From: Orbaceae bacterium ESL0721
Lineage (GTDB): Bacteria; Pseudomonadota; Gammaproteobacteria; Enterobacterales; Orbaceae
NCBI GenBank assembly: GCA_029433365.1
Contig: JAQTHZ010000002.1
Coordinates: forward strand, 310,001 to 374,000
Direction of reading: 5' to 3'
DNA length: 64,000 nucleotides
Shown here: in pieces, positions 24,120-32,989 of the stretch
How positions within the stretch are numbered: the first letter of the stretch is position 1
Layout: each line of letters opens with the position of its first letter
Position numbers and translations under genes: made by a program
The notes under the pieces: generated by a model
Database searches by the model: none
Told to the model about the DNA's origin: nothing
Seen by the model: only the letters and a program-made list of their open reading frames with translations

Positions 24120-25755
24120 GGTCTCTTTTGTTGCTTTCTTATTGATGTGGAATGACCATATTAATAGGAAAACACCGGATTGTCATATCAGGATTGCCAA
24201 TTGGCTTGAGCACAAGCGAGACACGGCTGTGCTGCGATGCCATCGTGGTATCGGTAAATCGACAATTCTCCCTTGCTACAACGCTTGGAGATATTACTGT
24301 GATCCTGCAACCCAAATTTTACACCAGTCCGAGTCAGACTCTACCGCGTATAAGATTAGCCGTGCGACACAAAGTATCTTACGGCGCCACCCGTTAACTG
24401 ATGGGATATTACCGCAGGGGAATAAAAACGTAGAGAGGTGGTGGGTTAACGGCGCTGATGAAACCGATCCGCTCCATTCAAGTATGGTTGCTAAAGGTAT
24501 TATGTCAAACGTCACAGGTGGACGTGCTACCGAAGTACAGAACGACGACGTCGAAGTACCTCGTAACATTACTACACCTGAACTAAGAGGGAAGTTACGC
24601 GACCGTTTAGGGGAGCAAACTCATATTTTGGTTCCCGGCGGGACAGAGCTTTATGTCGGTACCCCGCACACTTACGATAGTTTATATGATGAGTTAATAG
24701 CGAACGGGGCAGATCATCTAACTATTAAGCTATTTGCGCAAGAAAAACGGTTAGAGTTAAAAAATACGGATGGCGTCTATTTCTATATCGGCTTTAAACC
24801 AGATATGGTTTTTACTGGAATCTCTGGCGCAACACAGCTATTAGAAGAAAACGTTAACTATAAATACGATAATGGGTATATCGAACTAGCAAAACCCTTT
24901 GATGGGATTATAGATTTTTACGCTGGTGTTTCGTGGCCAGAGCGTTTTACTCGAGATGATATATTAAAAAGACGGAGCAGAACTAAAACCTTAAATGCTT
25001 GGGATAGCCAATATCAACTCCATTCGAAACCTGTTACGGAAAGTCGTTTAGATCCGAGCAAAATCCGTTTATACGATGTGGAGCCAACCATTATCGAAGC
25101 CAACCGAGAGGTTACCATGATGCTCGGAAATACTCGAATCATAGGCGCGACTGCGGTATGGGATCCATCATTAGGTAAACTTAAATCAGACGCAAGCCCA
25201 TTTACTTTGCTACTTACAGATACCAAAGGGCATTTATATTGGCATGTAGCGCAAGGGTTAACTGGTGATTTGGCTGTTTTTGGACAGAACGATCAGATCA
25301 TCGGTGGGCAAGTCATACAGATCTGCGAACTAGTTAAAAAATACGGGATCCCCTCTGTCGTTATTGAAACTAATGGCATCGGCGGTTTTGCACCCAACCT
25401 ACTACGGCAAGCTTTTAAAAGTCGAGGCATCCGCTGCGGCGTTATTGAAAACCACGAAACACGCAACAAGCAGATCCGCATATTGGAAGCTTTAGAAGCC
25501 CCCCTTCAATCTCGTTTTCTCTGGGCACACGTTAGTGTAGCCGATGAGGATAACAACCCAGCATTAACCCAAATGCGCGACTTTAACCCAGATGTTAAAG
25601 AGCAACCGGATGATTATATAGATTCGCTTGCCGGCGCGGTGCTTAGGACTCCGATACGTATCGCTAAATCGGTGCAAAATCGCACAGATTCATCAAGTAA
25701 AATAGCAAAATGGCGACCCGATAGTGGGCATATTAAAGCGAAGATAAAATACTAA
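24112..25755 (+). CDS. Terminase large subunit, T7 gp19-like
   Basis: 547 aa. Walker A-type loop RCHRGIGKST at residues 42-51. GTPHTYDSLYDEL follows near residue 185 and is typical of the T7 gp19 branch. The C-terminal RNase H-like nuclease has DPSLGKLKSDASPF, VVIETNGIGG and DDYIDSLAGAV, carrying the acidic metal ligands. It packages concatemeric DNA into the head and cuts it. The gene is followed by a lysis cassette in place of the end of the genome, unlike T7. Confidence 0.9.
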   Translation: MAKVSFVAFLLMWNDHINRKTPDCHIRIANWLEHKRDTAVLRCHRGIGKSTILPCYNAWRYYCDPATQILHQSESDSTAYKISRATQSILRRHPLTDGILPQGNKNVERWWVNGADETDPLHSSMVAKGIMSNVTGGRATEVQNDDVEVPRNITTPELRGKLRDRLGEQTHILVPGGTELYVGTPHTYDSLYDELIANGADHLTIKLFAQEKRLELKNTDGVYFYIGFKPDMVFTGISGATQLLEENVNYKYDNGYIELAKPFDGIIDFYAGVSWPERFTRDDILKRRSRTKTLNAWDSQYQLHSKPVTESRLDPSKIRLYDVEPTIIEANREVTMMLGNTRIIGATAVWDPSLGKLKSDASPFTLLLTDTKGHLYWHVAQGLTGDLAVFGQNDQIIGGQVIQICELVKKYGIPSVVIETNGIGGFAPNLLRQAFKSRGIRCGVIENHETRNKQIRILEALEAPLQSRFLWAHVSVADEDNNPALTQMRDFNPDVKEQPDDYIDSLAGAVLRTPIRIAKSVQNRTDSSSKIAKWRPDSGHIKAKIKY

Positions 25756-25997
25756 TGACTGGAAAAATTACATCAATTCTTTCTTATTTATGGGGTGGTA
25801 TTTGTACAATGTTTGGCGCCTTTAGTCTGGACGAGTGGGCTATACTTATCGGTATCGTGGGCTCTGTTGCCACCTACCTTACCCATCTATTTTATACAAT
25901 AAGAAAAGATAAGCGAGAAGTTAAAAAACACGAATTAGAAACTTTACATATTTTACAAAGGTTAAAGTCGCATAGTGAAAAAAAATCTAAAGAGTAA
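25755..25997 (+). CDS. Holin
   Basis: 80 aa with two membrane segments (about 7-27 and 29-50, the second containing AILIGIVGSVATYLTHLFY) and a highly charged cytoplasmic tail (RKDKREVKKHE). This is the shape of phage 21/HP1-type holins, which make small pinholes and release SAR endolysins. The next gene encodes a SAR-type endolysin, consistent with that pairing. The start shares a base with the terminase stop and the end overlaps the endolysin start by 23 bases. Confidence 0.82.
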   Translation: MTGKITSILSYLWGGICTMFGAFSLDEWAILIGIVGSVATYLTHLFYTIRKDKREVKKHELETLHILQRLKSHSEKKSKE

Positions 25998-26460
25998 GCT
26001 GATCGCTGTTGTGGGTGGCGGGGCCTTCGCCCTAGCCACGGTAATGATTCAAGAGTTAGAAGGTGAGAAGTTCACACCCTACCGAGATGTTGCAGGTACT
26101 CTTACCGTCTGCTATGGGCACACGGGAAAGGATATTATTGCTGGCAAAAAATATAATCAATTCGAATGTAACGCCCTGCTTGAAAGAGACTTACGCAGCG
26201 TCCAAAAAAATGTGGATATACTAGTAAAGGTAGCATTGCCTGATACAACAAAAGCCGCGCTCTACTCTTTTGTATATAACGTCGGTATTGGTAATTTTTC
26301 TCGTTCTACGCTGTTAAAAAAGATAAACAGCAAAGATCCGAGCGCTTGTGATGAGATGAAAAGATGGATACTTGCAGGTGGTAAGGTGTGGCAAGGACTA
26401 GTTAACAGACGCGAAGTAGAAGCGGAATTTTGCCACGTATATAGAGTGGAAGATCTGTAA
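25975..26460 (+). CDS. SAR endolysin, GH24 lysozyme
   Basis: 161 aa from GTG 25975. The catalytic triad in T4 spacing is E29, D38 and T44 (ELEGEKFTPYRDVAGTLT). Residues 9-25 (LIAVVGGGAFALATVMI) form a weakly hydrophobic, Gly/Ala-rich segment after a basic start, the form of a signal-arrest-release domain. The protein would be exported by Sec, held inactive in the membrane and freed when the holin collapses the potential. It overlaps the holin gene and shares a base with the spanin start. Confidence 0.88.
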   Translation: MKKNLKSKLIAVVGGGAFALATVMIQELEGEKFTPYRDVAGTLTVCYGHTGKDIIAGKKYNQFECNALLERDLRSVQKNVDILVKVALPDTTKAALYSFVYNVGIGNFSRSTLLKKINSKDPSACDEMKRWILAGGKVWQGLVNRREVEAEFCHVYRVEDL

Positions 26461-26951
26461 TGAAGAGAAAACTGATCGTGATTATTGCGGTGGCGAGTTT
26501 AGTAATACTGCCCGCTATTGTATCTCTAATTTGGTTTTGTGTAGAGCAGTATAAAAGCGCAAAAGCTTTAGAACTCGAATTATTGAGCCTGCAAGCCAAA
26601 TTTACGCAATATAAAATAGATAACGATTCGGTTAAACAACTTGATACAAAAATTATGGGAGAGTTAAAAAATGCCCACATTGAAACCATTAATCTGCGTA
26701 GTGCTGTTGATGCTGGTGTTGTGCAGCTGCTCATCAAAACCAATTCAATCGAACGAGATACCGGCACCACCGGCATATCTGTTCGAAAAGCCGTACAACT
26801 CGCAGAGTCAGCTAGACAAGATTATTACGCCCTCCGCCAAGGAATAGAGCAGAACAGAATATTGATAACGGGCTGGCAAGAATATTATTGCAAAGTTATT
26901 GCGCCAAAAAACCAAACTGAATATTTGTGTAAGGATCTCTCATGGCAGTAA
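26460..26951 (+). CDS. Rz inner-membrane spanin
   Basis: 163 aa. An N-terminal membrane segment (residues 5-28) is followed by a periplasmic coiled coil (SAKALELELLSLQAKFTQY). The run LRSAVDAGVVQLLIK with a later AVQLAESARQDYYALRQGI is typical of Rz proteins. It pairs with the nested Rz1 lipoprotein to fuse inner and outer membranes at the end of lysis. It overlaps the tail fibre gene by ten bases. Confidence 0.83.
   Translation: MKRKLIVIIAVASLVILPAIVSLIWFCVEQYKSAKALELELLSLQAKFTQYKIDNDSVKQLDTKIMGELKNAHIETINLRSAVDAGVVQLLIKTNSIERDTGTTGISVRKAVQLAESARQDYYALRQGIEQNRILITGWQEYYCKVIAPKNQTEYLCKDLSWQ
26671..26847 (+). CDS. Rz1 outer-membrane spanin, nested in Rz
   Basis: 58 aa in the +1 frame wholly inside the Rz gene. 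ATG at 26671 has GGGAGAG upstream. The sequence is a lipoprotein: hydrophobic signal (LICVVLLMLVL) with the lipobox cysteine at 18 (LVLC), and then a Pro-rich short mature part (IPAPPAYLFEKP). This is the classical Rz/Rz1 embedded arrangement of lambda. The gene is easy to miss because it is short and overlapped. Confidence 0.85.
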   Translation: MPTLKPLICVVLLMLVLCSCSSKPIQSNEIPAPPAYLFEKPYNSQSQLDKIITPSAKE

Positions 26952-27595
26952 CCAACCAACAAATTGAATTTATATATACCGCAGATGGTGCCACAAAGGT
27001 TTTCCCTTTTTATTGCCGGGTTGTCTCTGCCGCAGATCTGTTTGTCACTGTCAACGGTGAACGTGTTGGGGGTTTTGTTATTCAAGGTTTGAATAGCGAT
27101 AGTGGGGGCAATGTTGTTTTTGATGTTCCGCCGTTGGGTGGTGCTACCGTTCTGATTCTACGTGATGTGCAACTGGAACGCGAAACGGAATACCAGACTA
27201 ACGGCGATTTTCTAGCAAAAACTGTTAATAGTGATTTTGATCGAATTTGGATGGCACTACAGGGCACATTAGGTTGGTTTAAACGTGCATTAAAGTACCC
27301 TCTTGGTGGTAAGCATTACGATGCTGAAAATCGGCGAATTGAAAACTTGGCCAACCCTATTAATGATCAGGATGCTGTTACAAAAATTTACGTTAATGAA
27401 GAAGATGAAAAAGTAAAGAACTACGTTAACGAAGCAATTAGCAATAGCCTGTCTAACGCAGCTGTCTCACTTGATCATGGGTATTTTATGTTTTCAGTAA
27501 ATGACGATGGGCATTTAATTTTAACACATAACGACAACGAACCGACGCCGCCTTTTGAAATTGTAAATGGGCGATTGGTTTATAGAATTGATTAG
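26942..27595 (+). CDS. Tail fibre base with T7 gp17 N-terminal domain
   Basis: 217 aa. Residues 1-150 match the N-terminal tail-attachment domain of T7 gp17: FIYTADGATKVFPFYCRV, LILRDVQLERETEYQ, DFDRIWMALQG. Then comes a short helical part with DQDAVTKIYV and a C-terminal strand-rich end. It lacks the long shaft and receptor-binding tip of gp17 (553 aa). It is thus a fibre adaptor; the adjacent collagen-like proteins may provide the distal part. Confidence 0.8.
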   Translation: MAVTNQQIEFIYTADGATKVFPFYCRVVSAADLFVTVNGERVGGFVIQGLNSDSGGNVVFDVPPLGGATVLILRDVQLERETEYQTNGDFLAKTVNSDFDRIWMALQGTLGWFKRALKYPLGGKHYDAENRRIENLANPINDQDAVTKIYVNEEDEKVKNYVNEAISNSLSNAAVSLDHGYFMFSVNDDGHLILTHNDNEPTPPFEIVNGRLVYRID

Positions 27596-27604
27596 GAGCT
27601 ATAT

Positions 27605-27784
27605 ATGTCGCAAACATTAGATCTGGGTAATGTAATAGGGCCACAAGGTCCGAAGGGTGACACTGGTCCTCAAGGACCAAAAGGGGATACTGGACAAAAA
27701 GGTGAGCCGGGAGTAGCTGGGACTACACCAACGTTAGTATTCGAAGTAAAAGAAGACGGACATTTGTACGTCACTATCGGTTAA
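27605..27784 (+). CDS. Short collagen-like phage protein
   Basis: 59 aa: [18 protein letters not shown], then about eight Gly-X-Y triplets ([10 protein letters not shown] repeated) to residue 36, ending in a small strand-rich cap ([18 protein letters not shown]). Ribosome site GGAGC lies upstream. The start DLGNV and the triplets match the next gene, so the two are duplicates. The cap [12 protein letters not shown] resembles the end of the fibre base (VNDDGHLIL). Trimeric Gly-X-Y stems occur in phage tail fibres; a fibre segment is likely. Confidence 0.7.
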   Translation: MSQTLDLGNVIGPQGPKGDTGPQGPKGDTGQKGEPGVAGTTPTLVFEVKEDGHLYVTIG

Positions 27785-27797
27785 CGGGAGTATGTGA

Positions 27798-28268
27798 ATG
27801 GCGGTTACAACAGTTGATTTAGGTAATGTTAGAGGGTTGCAAGGACCACCTGGTCCTAAAGGCGATACCGGAGCGCAAGGTCCAAAAGGAGATACGGGGC
27901 CACAAGGTCCAAAAGGCGACTCTTCGGTAGGCGATGGGGGACTAGGCTTTGGTCAGCGTTGGTATGACCTTATTAGCGAAAGGCAGGTTAACGTAACGTA
28001 CACTAACACCACAGGGAAACCTATACAGGTTATAATTGCAGAAGCGTTTGCTACCGTGATGGTCAACAGTACTGGTGTTAATAAAAAACCAAGACCAGTA
28101 CAACGTGTAGTTGCAGGAGATTTAAAGATTGATGGCGTATTGGTTAGTACATCAGCAGCATCTTCGGAAGCACCAGCAAGCGGTGTTATAGTGCCGCCGG
28201 GATCAACTTATATGCTGTCCGTCACCGGTACTAACGCTGGTGTAAAAGTATGGCGAGAACTACGATAA
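27798..28268 (+). CDS. Collagen-like tail fibre protein
   Basis: 156 aa. Begins [20 protein letters not shown], with about eleven Gly-X-Y triplets at residues 12-45, then a 110-residue globular tip ([20 protein letters not shown] and later [15 protein letters not shown]). The tip resembles jelly-roll-like ends of prophage tail fibres and is a candidate receptor-binding domain. It is paralogous at its start to the 59 aa gene 13 bases upstream. Confidence 0.72.
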   Translation: MAVTTVDLGNVRGLQGPPGPKGDTGAQGPKGDTGPQGPKGDSSVGDGGLGFGQRWYDLISERQVNVTYTNTTGKPIQVIIAEAFATVMVNSTGVNKKPRPVQRVVAGDLKIDGVLVSTSAASSEAPASGVIVPPGSTYMLSVTGTNAGVKVWRELR

Positions 28269-28280
28269 GGAAAACATACG

Positions 28281-28646
28281 ATGAAATATTACAAAGACGG
28301 TAACAATGCGATTTTTGCTTATGAGGATGATGTCCCAGAATTTGGTACACCTGATGTGGAGTTTACTGTTGGGGAAGGGCTTATTCCCATAACCGAAGAG
28401 GAGATTCAGGCAATCAATGATCAACCACCTACAGAAGAGCAAATTAAAGAAACTAACAAATATCTTAAAAATGATTTATTATTAGAGGCTAATAGTATAA
28501 TAAAGATCCTTCAAGATATAGTTGATCTTGGTATGCAAGAGGCGGATGAAGAGGAACAGCTAAAAGCTTGGAAAAAATATCGTATACTATTAACCCGTAT
28601 TGATACAGATCAACTTGGTATATCTTGGCCAGAAAAACCAGAATAA
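28281..28646 (+). CDS. Tail fibre assembly chaperone
   Basis: 121 aa. The beginning MKYYKDGNNAIFAYEDD and the C-terminal LKAWKKYRILLTRIDTDQ...WPEKPE match the tail fibre assembly (Tfa, Caudo_TAP) family, where WP and the charged helix are conserved. These proteins help trimerise the fibre tip encoded just upstream. It is the last phage gene before the attachment site. Confidence 0.78.
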   Translation: MKYYKDGNNAIFAYEDDVPEFGTPDVEFTVGEGLIPITEEEIQAINDQPPTEEQIKETNKYLKNDLLLEANSIIKILQDIVDLGMQEADEEEQLKAWKKYRILLTRIDTDQLGISWPEKPE

Positions 28647-28671
28647 TATATTGAATGAACCTTGACATTTA

Positions 28672-28691
28672 TACGGTATTTTTAACGGTAT
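28672..28691 (+). repeat. Copy 2 of TACGGTATTTTT(A)ACGGTAT
   Basis: Lies 53 bases from the tRNA fragment that marks the prophage end and repeats the 9196-9214 word with one inserted A. The paired ACGGTAT words could be integrase arm-type or excisionase sites. That is inference from position. Confidence 0.45.
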
Positions 28692-28743
28692 TATATTTTT
28701 ACACTCTTTATTTATGTAAACTAAACAATACCTTATTTGATTT

Positions 28744-28767
28744 GTACGAATCCCTTCGGGTGCACCA
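28744..28767 (+). other. attR candidate: 3' end of a tRNA gene
   Basis: CGAATCCCTTCGGGTGCACCA is the 3' part of a tRNA: end of the T loop, 3' T stem, acceptor strand CGGGTGC, discriminator A and CCA. The upstream bases (TTTGTA) cannot pair with CCCTT to complete a T arm, and no anticodon or D arm precedes it, so this is a fragment and not a gene. It is what a tRNA-targeting integrase leaves at the far end of a prophage. The acceptor would require GCACCCG at the tRNA 5' end; tRNA-Arg is a reasonable guess. Confidence 0.7.
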
Positions 28768-28922
28768 ATGCTGTTTCACATCTCTTAAAGTATAAAAAAA
28801 CTATACAACCAGTATAAATATACTTTACTAATGATATGCTGCTACATATAATTAACCCGATATAACTGTATTAATTACTTCTTATGAATGCTTTGTACTA
28901 AATTAATTGAGGCAACAATTTA

Positions 28923-29138
28923 ATGAAAATAGATAAAAAATCACTCTTTTCAGGTATTTTATCAGGAATTGTTGCTCCTTCTATGGTAAATGCAGCTACC
29001 AGTCAAATGCCTAGAAATATTTATCTCTCCTCCTATAAGCGTGTTTCAAAAAGAATCTCAAATGATGACAGTCAGATGTCACAAGATTTTAGAGCTGTAG
29101 GTAATGATATGTATAAAGCGATGAAATACTATGGCTAA
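28923..29138 (+). CDS. Small protein paired with DUF2335 protein
   Basis: 71 aa. A hydrophobic stretch (LFSGILSGIVAPSMVNAA, residues 8-25) after a lysine-rich start looks like a signal or membrane anchor. The rest is polar (RNIYLSSYKRVSKRIS, DSQMSQDFRAVGNDMYKAM). It overlaps the DUF2335 gene by eight bases. Similar short partners are often found ahead of DUF2335 genes. GAGG lies upstream of the ATG. Function is not known. It is outside attR, so it is chromosomal or belongs to another mobile segment. Confidence 0.55.
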   Translation: MKIDKKSLFSGILSGIVAPSMVNAATSQMPRNIYLSSYKRVSKRISNDDSQMSQDFRAVGNDMYKAMKYYG

Positions 29139-29556
29139 AGATACACCTCAAAATTGTAACCAACAATCTGTTCAAATTAGACAAGAACGAATCCATCAAG
29201 GTCCAATACCTAATTCAACTGAAATGGCTAAATATGAGAGTATTCAGTCTGGTTTTGCTAATAGGATTATGACTATGGCGGAGGAAAATGGTCGTCATAG
29301 AAGAGAAATTGAAAGAATTAACGCAGAAGTTGATCGAGATAACACACGGAATATTATCGAAAATGATAAATTAAGTATTAAAAGTTTTTCTATTGGTCGT
29401 TGGCTGGGTGCATTTATTTCATTAATTGCTATCAGTGGAGCTATCTATTTAGGTTCTACTGGTGGATCTGTTATTGTCGCAACAGCATTAGTTGCTTTTC
29501 CTATTGCTTCAATAATACAGTCTATTGTTGGTTATAAAAAAACAAAAGACGATTAA
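29131..29556 (+). CDS. DUF2335 membrane protein
   Basis: 141 aa. The sequence IHQGPIPNSTEMAKYESIQSGFANRIMTMAEENGRHRREIE (seen in pieces at 28-70) is the DUF2335 signature: H.GPLP, Y......A.RI..MAE....HR...E. Two membrane segments follow (about 87-107 and 110-130). The family is widespread in genomic islands and next to prophages; the function is unknown. It forms a cassette with the 71 aa gene, between a prophage end and serS, suggesting recent arrival. Confidence 0.75.
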   Translation: MAKDTPQNCNQQSVQIRQERIHQGPIPNSTEMAKYESIQSGFANRIMTMAEENGRHRREIERINAEVDRDNTRNIIENDKLSIKSFSIGRWLGAFISLIAISGAIYLGSTGGSVIVATALVAFPIASIIQSIVGYKKTKDD

Positions 29557-30942
<1,386 letters not shown>

Positions 30943-30963
30943 GCGTAAAAATATTGATATCTA

Positions 30964-30990
30964 TAGCGCTAATTTAAGCGCTATTTTTTT
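30964..30990 (+). terminator. serS terminator
   Basis: TAGCGCT, a six-base loop and AGCGCTA followed by seven T, 21 bases after the serS stop. Confidence 0.8.
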
Positions 30991-31004
30991 GAGGTAAGTG
31001 AATT

Positions 31005-31901
31005 ATGCTAAAAGGTATTCTCTGTTCAATTTCTGCATCTTCTCTTTTCGGCTTAATTTATTACTTTCCAGTACTTTTAAGACCTTTACCTATGGTAGAG
31101 ATATTCTGTTGGCGAATATTGATGTCACTTCCAACAATTATTATCCTCATTATAGTAGATAAACAGTGGTCGACTATTACTGCACTTTTGGCTCGTATTA
31201 AGAGACAACCGTTATTACTCCTTGGGCTATTAACCTCCTCCTTGTTATTAGGTTTGCAGATGTTCATTTTTGTTTGGGCGCCGCTTAATGGGCATGGGCT
31301 ATCTGCATCATTAGGTTATTTCCTACTTCCGCTGACCATGGTGCTTTGTGGGCAGATTGTTTATAAGGAACGATTAACCTTCTTACAGAAAATTGCAGTT
31401 GCTGTAGCAGCAGTTGGCGTTGCAGTAGAGTTTTATATGACAGGAGTATTTTCGTGGGAGACGCTAGTCATAGCGTTAGGTTATCCCATCTATTTTGTGA
31501 TAAGACGCAAATTACAGATAGAGGGGATTGTGGGTACATTTTCTGACTTCCTGTTTGTTTTTATTGGCTGTCTTATCTATTTTATGATCAGTTATGATGC
31601 AACTAAAATAGTGAATGATTTTATCGAATTTCCTATATATATTCCTATGTTAGGTATTACGACAGCAATTGCATTTGCTATGTATTTTCTGGCTAGGCGA
31701 CTTTTGCCACTTAGTCTATTTGGGCTACTTGGTTATGTAGAGCCGGTATTATTGACTTTGGTATCTATGCTATTTTTACATGAAACTGTACCACCCAATC
31801 AGATTATCTCGTATGGGTTAATCTGGTTATCTGTCTGTATACTTGCTGCTGAAGGCGGGATTTTTCTTATAAAATCAATGAAGAGAAAAATTATCTACTA
31901 G
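31005..31901 (+). CDS. rarD: RarD-type EamA permease
   Basis: 298 aa with about ten membrane segments in two five-helix halves. The opening KGILCSISASSLFGLIYYFPVLLRPL and the run WAPLNGHGLSASLGYFLLPL (N..G...SLGY.I.PL) are typical of RarD proteins in the drug/metabolite transporter superfamily. RarD was named for a chloramphenicol-sensitive mutant phenotype in Pseudomonas and the substrate is not known. It lies alone between two terminators. The symbol refers to the family. Confidence 0.82.
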   Translation: MLKGILCSISASSLFGLIYYFPVLLRPLPMVEIFCWRILMSLPTIIILIIVDKQWSTITALLARIKRQPLLLLGLLTSSLLLGLQMFIFVWAPLNGHGLSASLGYFLLPLTMVLCGQIVYKERLTFLQKIAVAVAAVGVAVEFYMTGVFSWETLVIALGYPIYFVIRRKLQIEGIVGTFSDFLFVFIGCLIYFMISYDATKIVNDFIEFPIYIPMLGITTAIAFAMYFLARRLLPLSLFGLLGYVEPVLLTLVSMLFLHETVPPNQIISYGLIWLSVCILAAEGGIFLIKSMKRKIIY

Positions 31902-31963
31902 TTATTTAACCGTTTGATTTTTTAACCTAGCTACTGGTAATTTAATTAGTCAGTTTGAGAATA

Positions 31964-31994
31964 GCAAATGGATAACCAATAATTATCCATTTGC
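31964..31994. terminator. Bidirectional terminator between the permease gene and pflA
   Basis: GCAAATGGATAA and its inverted copy TTATCCATTTGC (with one extra A) form a strong stem between convergent genes. Confidence 0.65.
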
Positions 31995-32005
31995 CGCAAA
32001 TATCT

Positions 32006-32779
32006 CTACTTACTAAACGTTGCAGTGACACCATACTCAGCTAAAATTGCCTGTATACGATCAAGCGTCTCTCTTGGTGGAGCTTCTACTCCTTCTAGCA
32101 TATACTTATCACCCATATTATCCCATTTATAGGCGCCTAATTTATGATATGGAAGCAGATCGACTCTTTCGATATTCTCCATATCCTTGATAAAGTTACC
32201 TAATAGGTGAGCAGATTCATCATCATCAGTCCAACCAGGAACAACAACATAACGAATCCAAGTACGTTTATTGATCTTTTGCAGATATTGTGCAAATTCT
32301 AGAACACGTTTATTAGAGACGCCAACTAATTTTTGATGTATCTCATCGTTCATCTGTTTAATATCTAGCATGACTAGATCAGTAACTTTCATGAGATTTT
32401 CAACAGCTTCATCAATAACTCGAGCGTAACCGTTGGTATCTAAGCAGGTATGAATCCCTTCTTGATGGCACGCTTTAAACCACTCGGCGACAAATTCAGC
32501 TTGTAACATCGCCTCACCACCTGATGCAGTAACACCACCACCATTAGGCATAATAAAATTCTTATAAGATATGATCTCACTCATCAACTCCTCGACAGTT
32601 ATCTCACGACCTGCTTTTAAGTCCCAAGTATCACGGTTATGGCAATAGAGGCAACGCATGAGGCAGCCTTGAAAGAAGACAATAAAACGGATACCGGGTC
32701 CATCGACGGTACCAAATGATTCGAATGAGTGAATTCGTCCTTTAATGGGGGTTTTTGTATTGACTATAAGTTGATCCAT
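32006..32779 (-). CDS. pflA: Pyruvate formate-lyase activating enzyme
   Basis: 257 aa, about 11 longer than E. coli PflA because of the N-terminus. Radical SAM cluster CX3CX2C at C39, C43, C46 ([16 protein letters not shown]). The glycine-rich SAM-binding run [14 protein letters not shown] follows. It makes the glycyl radical on PflB under anaerobic conditions. Lies 210 bases after pflB on the same strand with a terminator between, so it is partly separately expressed. Confidence 0.96.
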   Translation of the reverse strand: MDQLIVNTKTPIKGRIHSFESFGTVDGPGIRFIVFFQGCLMRCLYCHNRDTWDLKAGREITVEELMSEIISYKNFIMPNGGGVTASGGEAMLQAEFVAEWFKACHQEGIHTCLDTNGYARVIDEAVENLMKVTDLVMLDIKQMNDEIHQKLVGVSNKRVLEFAQYLQKINKRTWIRYVVVPGWTDDDESAHLLGNFIKDMENIERVDLLPYHKLGAYKWDNMGDKYMLEGVEAPPRETLDRIQAILAEYGVTATFSK

Positions 32780-32907
32780 ATTGAGGTGGCTTCCAAGATA
32801 AAGTTATGAGATCTCTATTTTTAAAAACGGCAAATATATATAATTTTATAATATTTAAAATCTTATAAATATTTAAAATCATATAAGAGTGCGTTTTCAT
32901 TAAAAAT

Positions 32908-32934
32908 AAAGGCTCCGCTAGGAGCCTTTTATTA
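32908..32934 (-). terminator. pflB terminator
   Basis: AAGGCTCC TAGC GGAGCCTT stem on both strands, flanked by T runs in either direction, between pflB and pflA. Confidence 0.75.
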
Positions 32935-32989
32935 CAACTATTTTATCAACATATTATTTGAAATAGATCAAATTGAAATAGATCAATAA

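Noticed and set aside
28741-28770. A complete tRNA gene
   Set aside because: Only the 3' end fits; upstream bases do not form the T stem 5' strand, anticodon or D arm.
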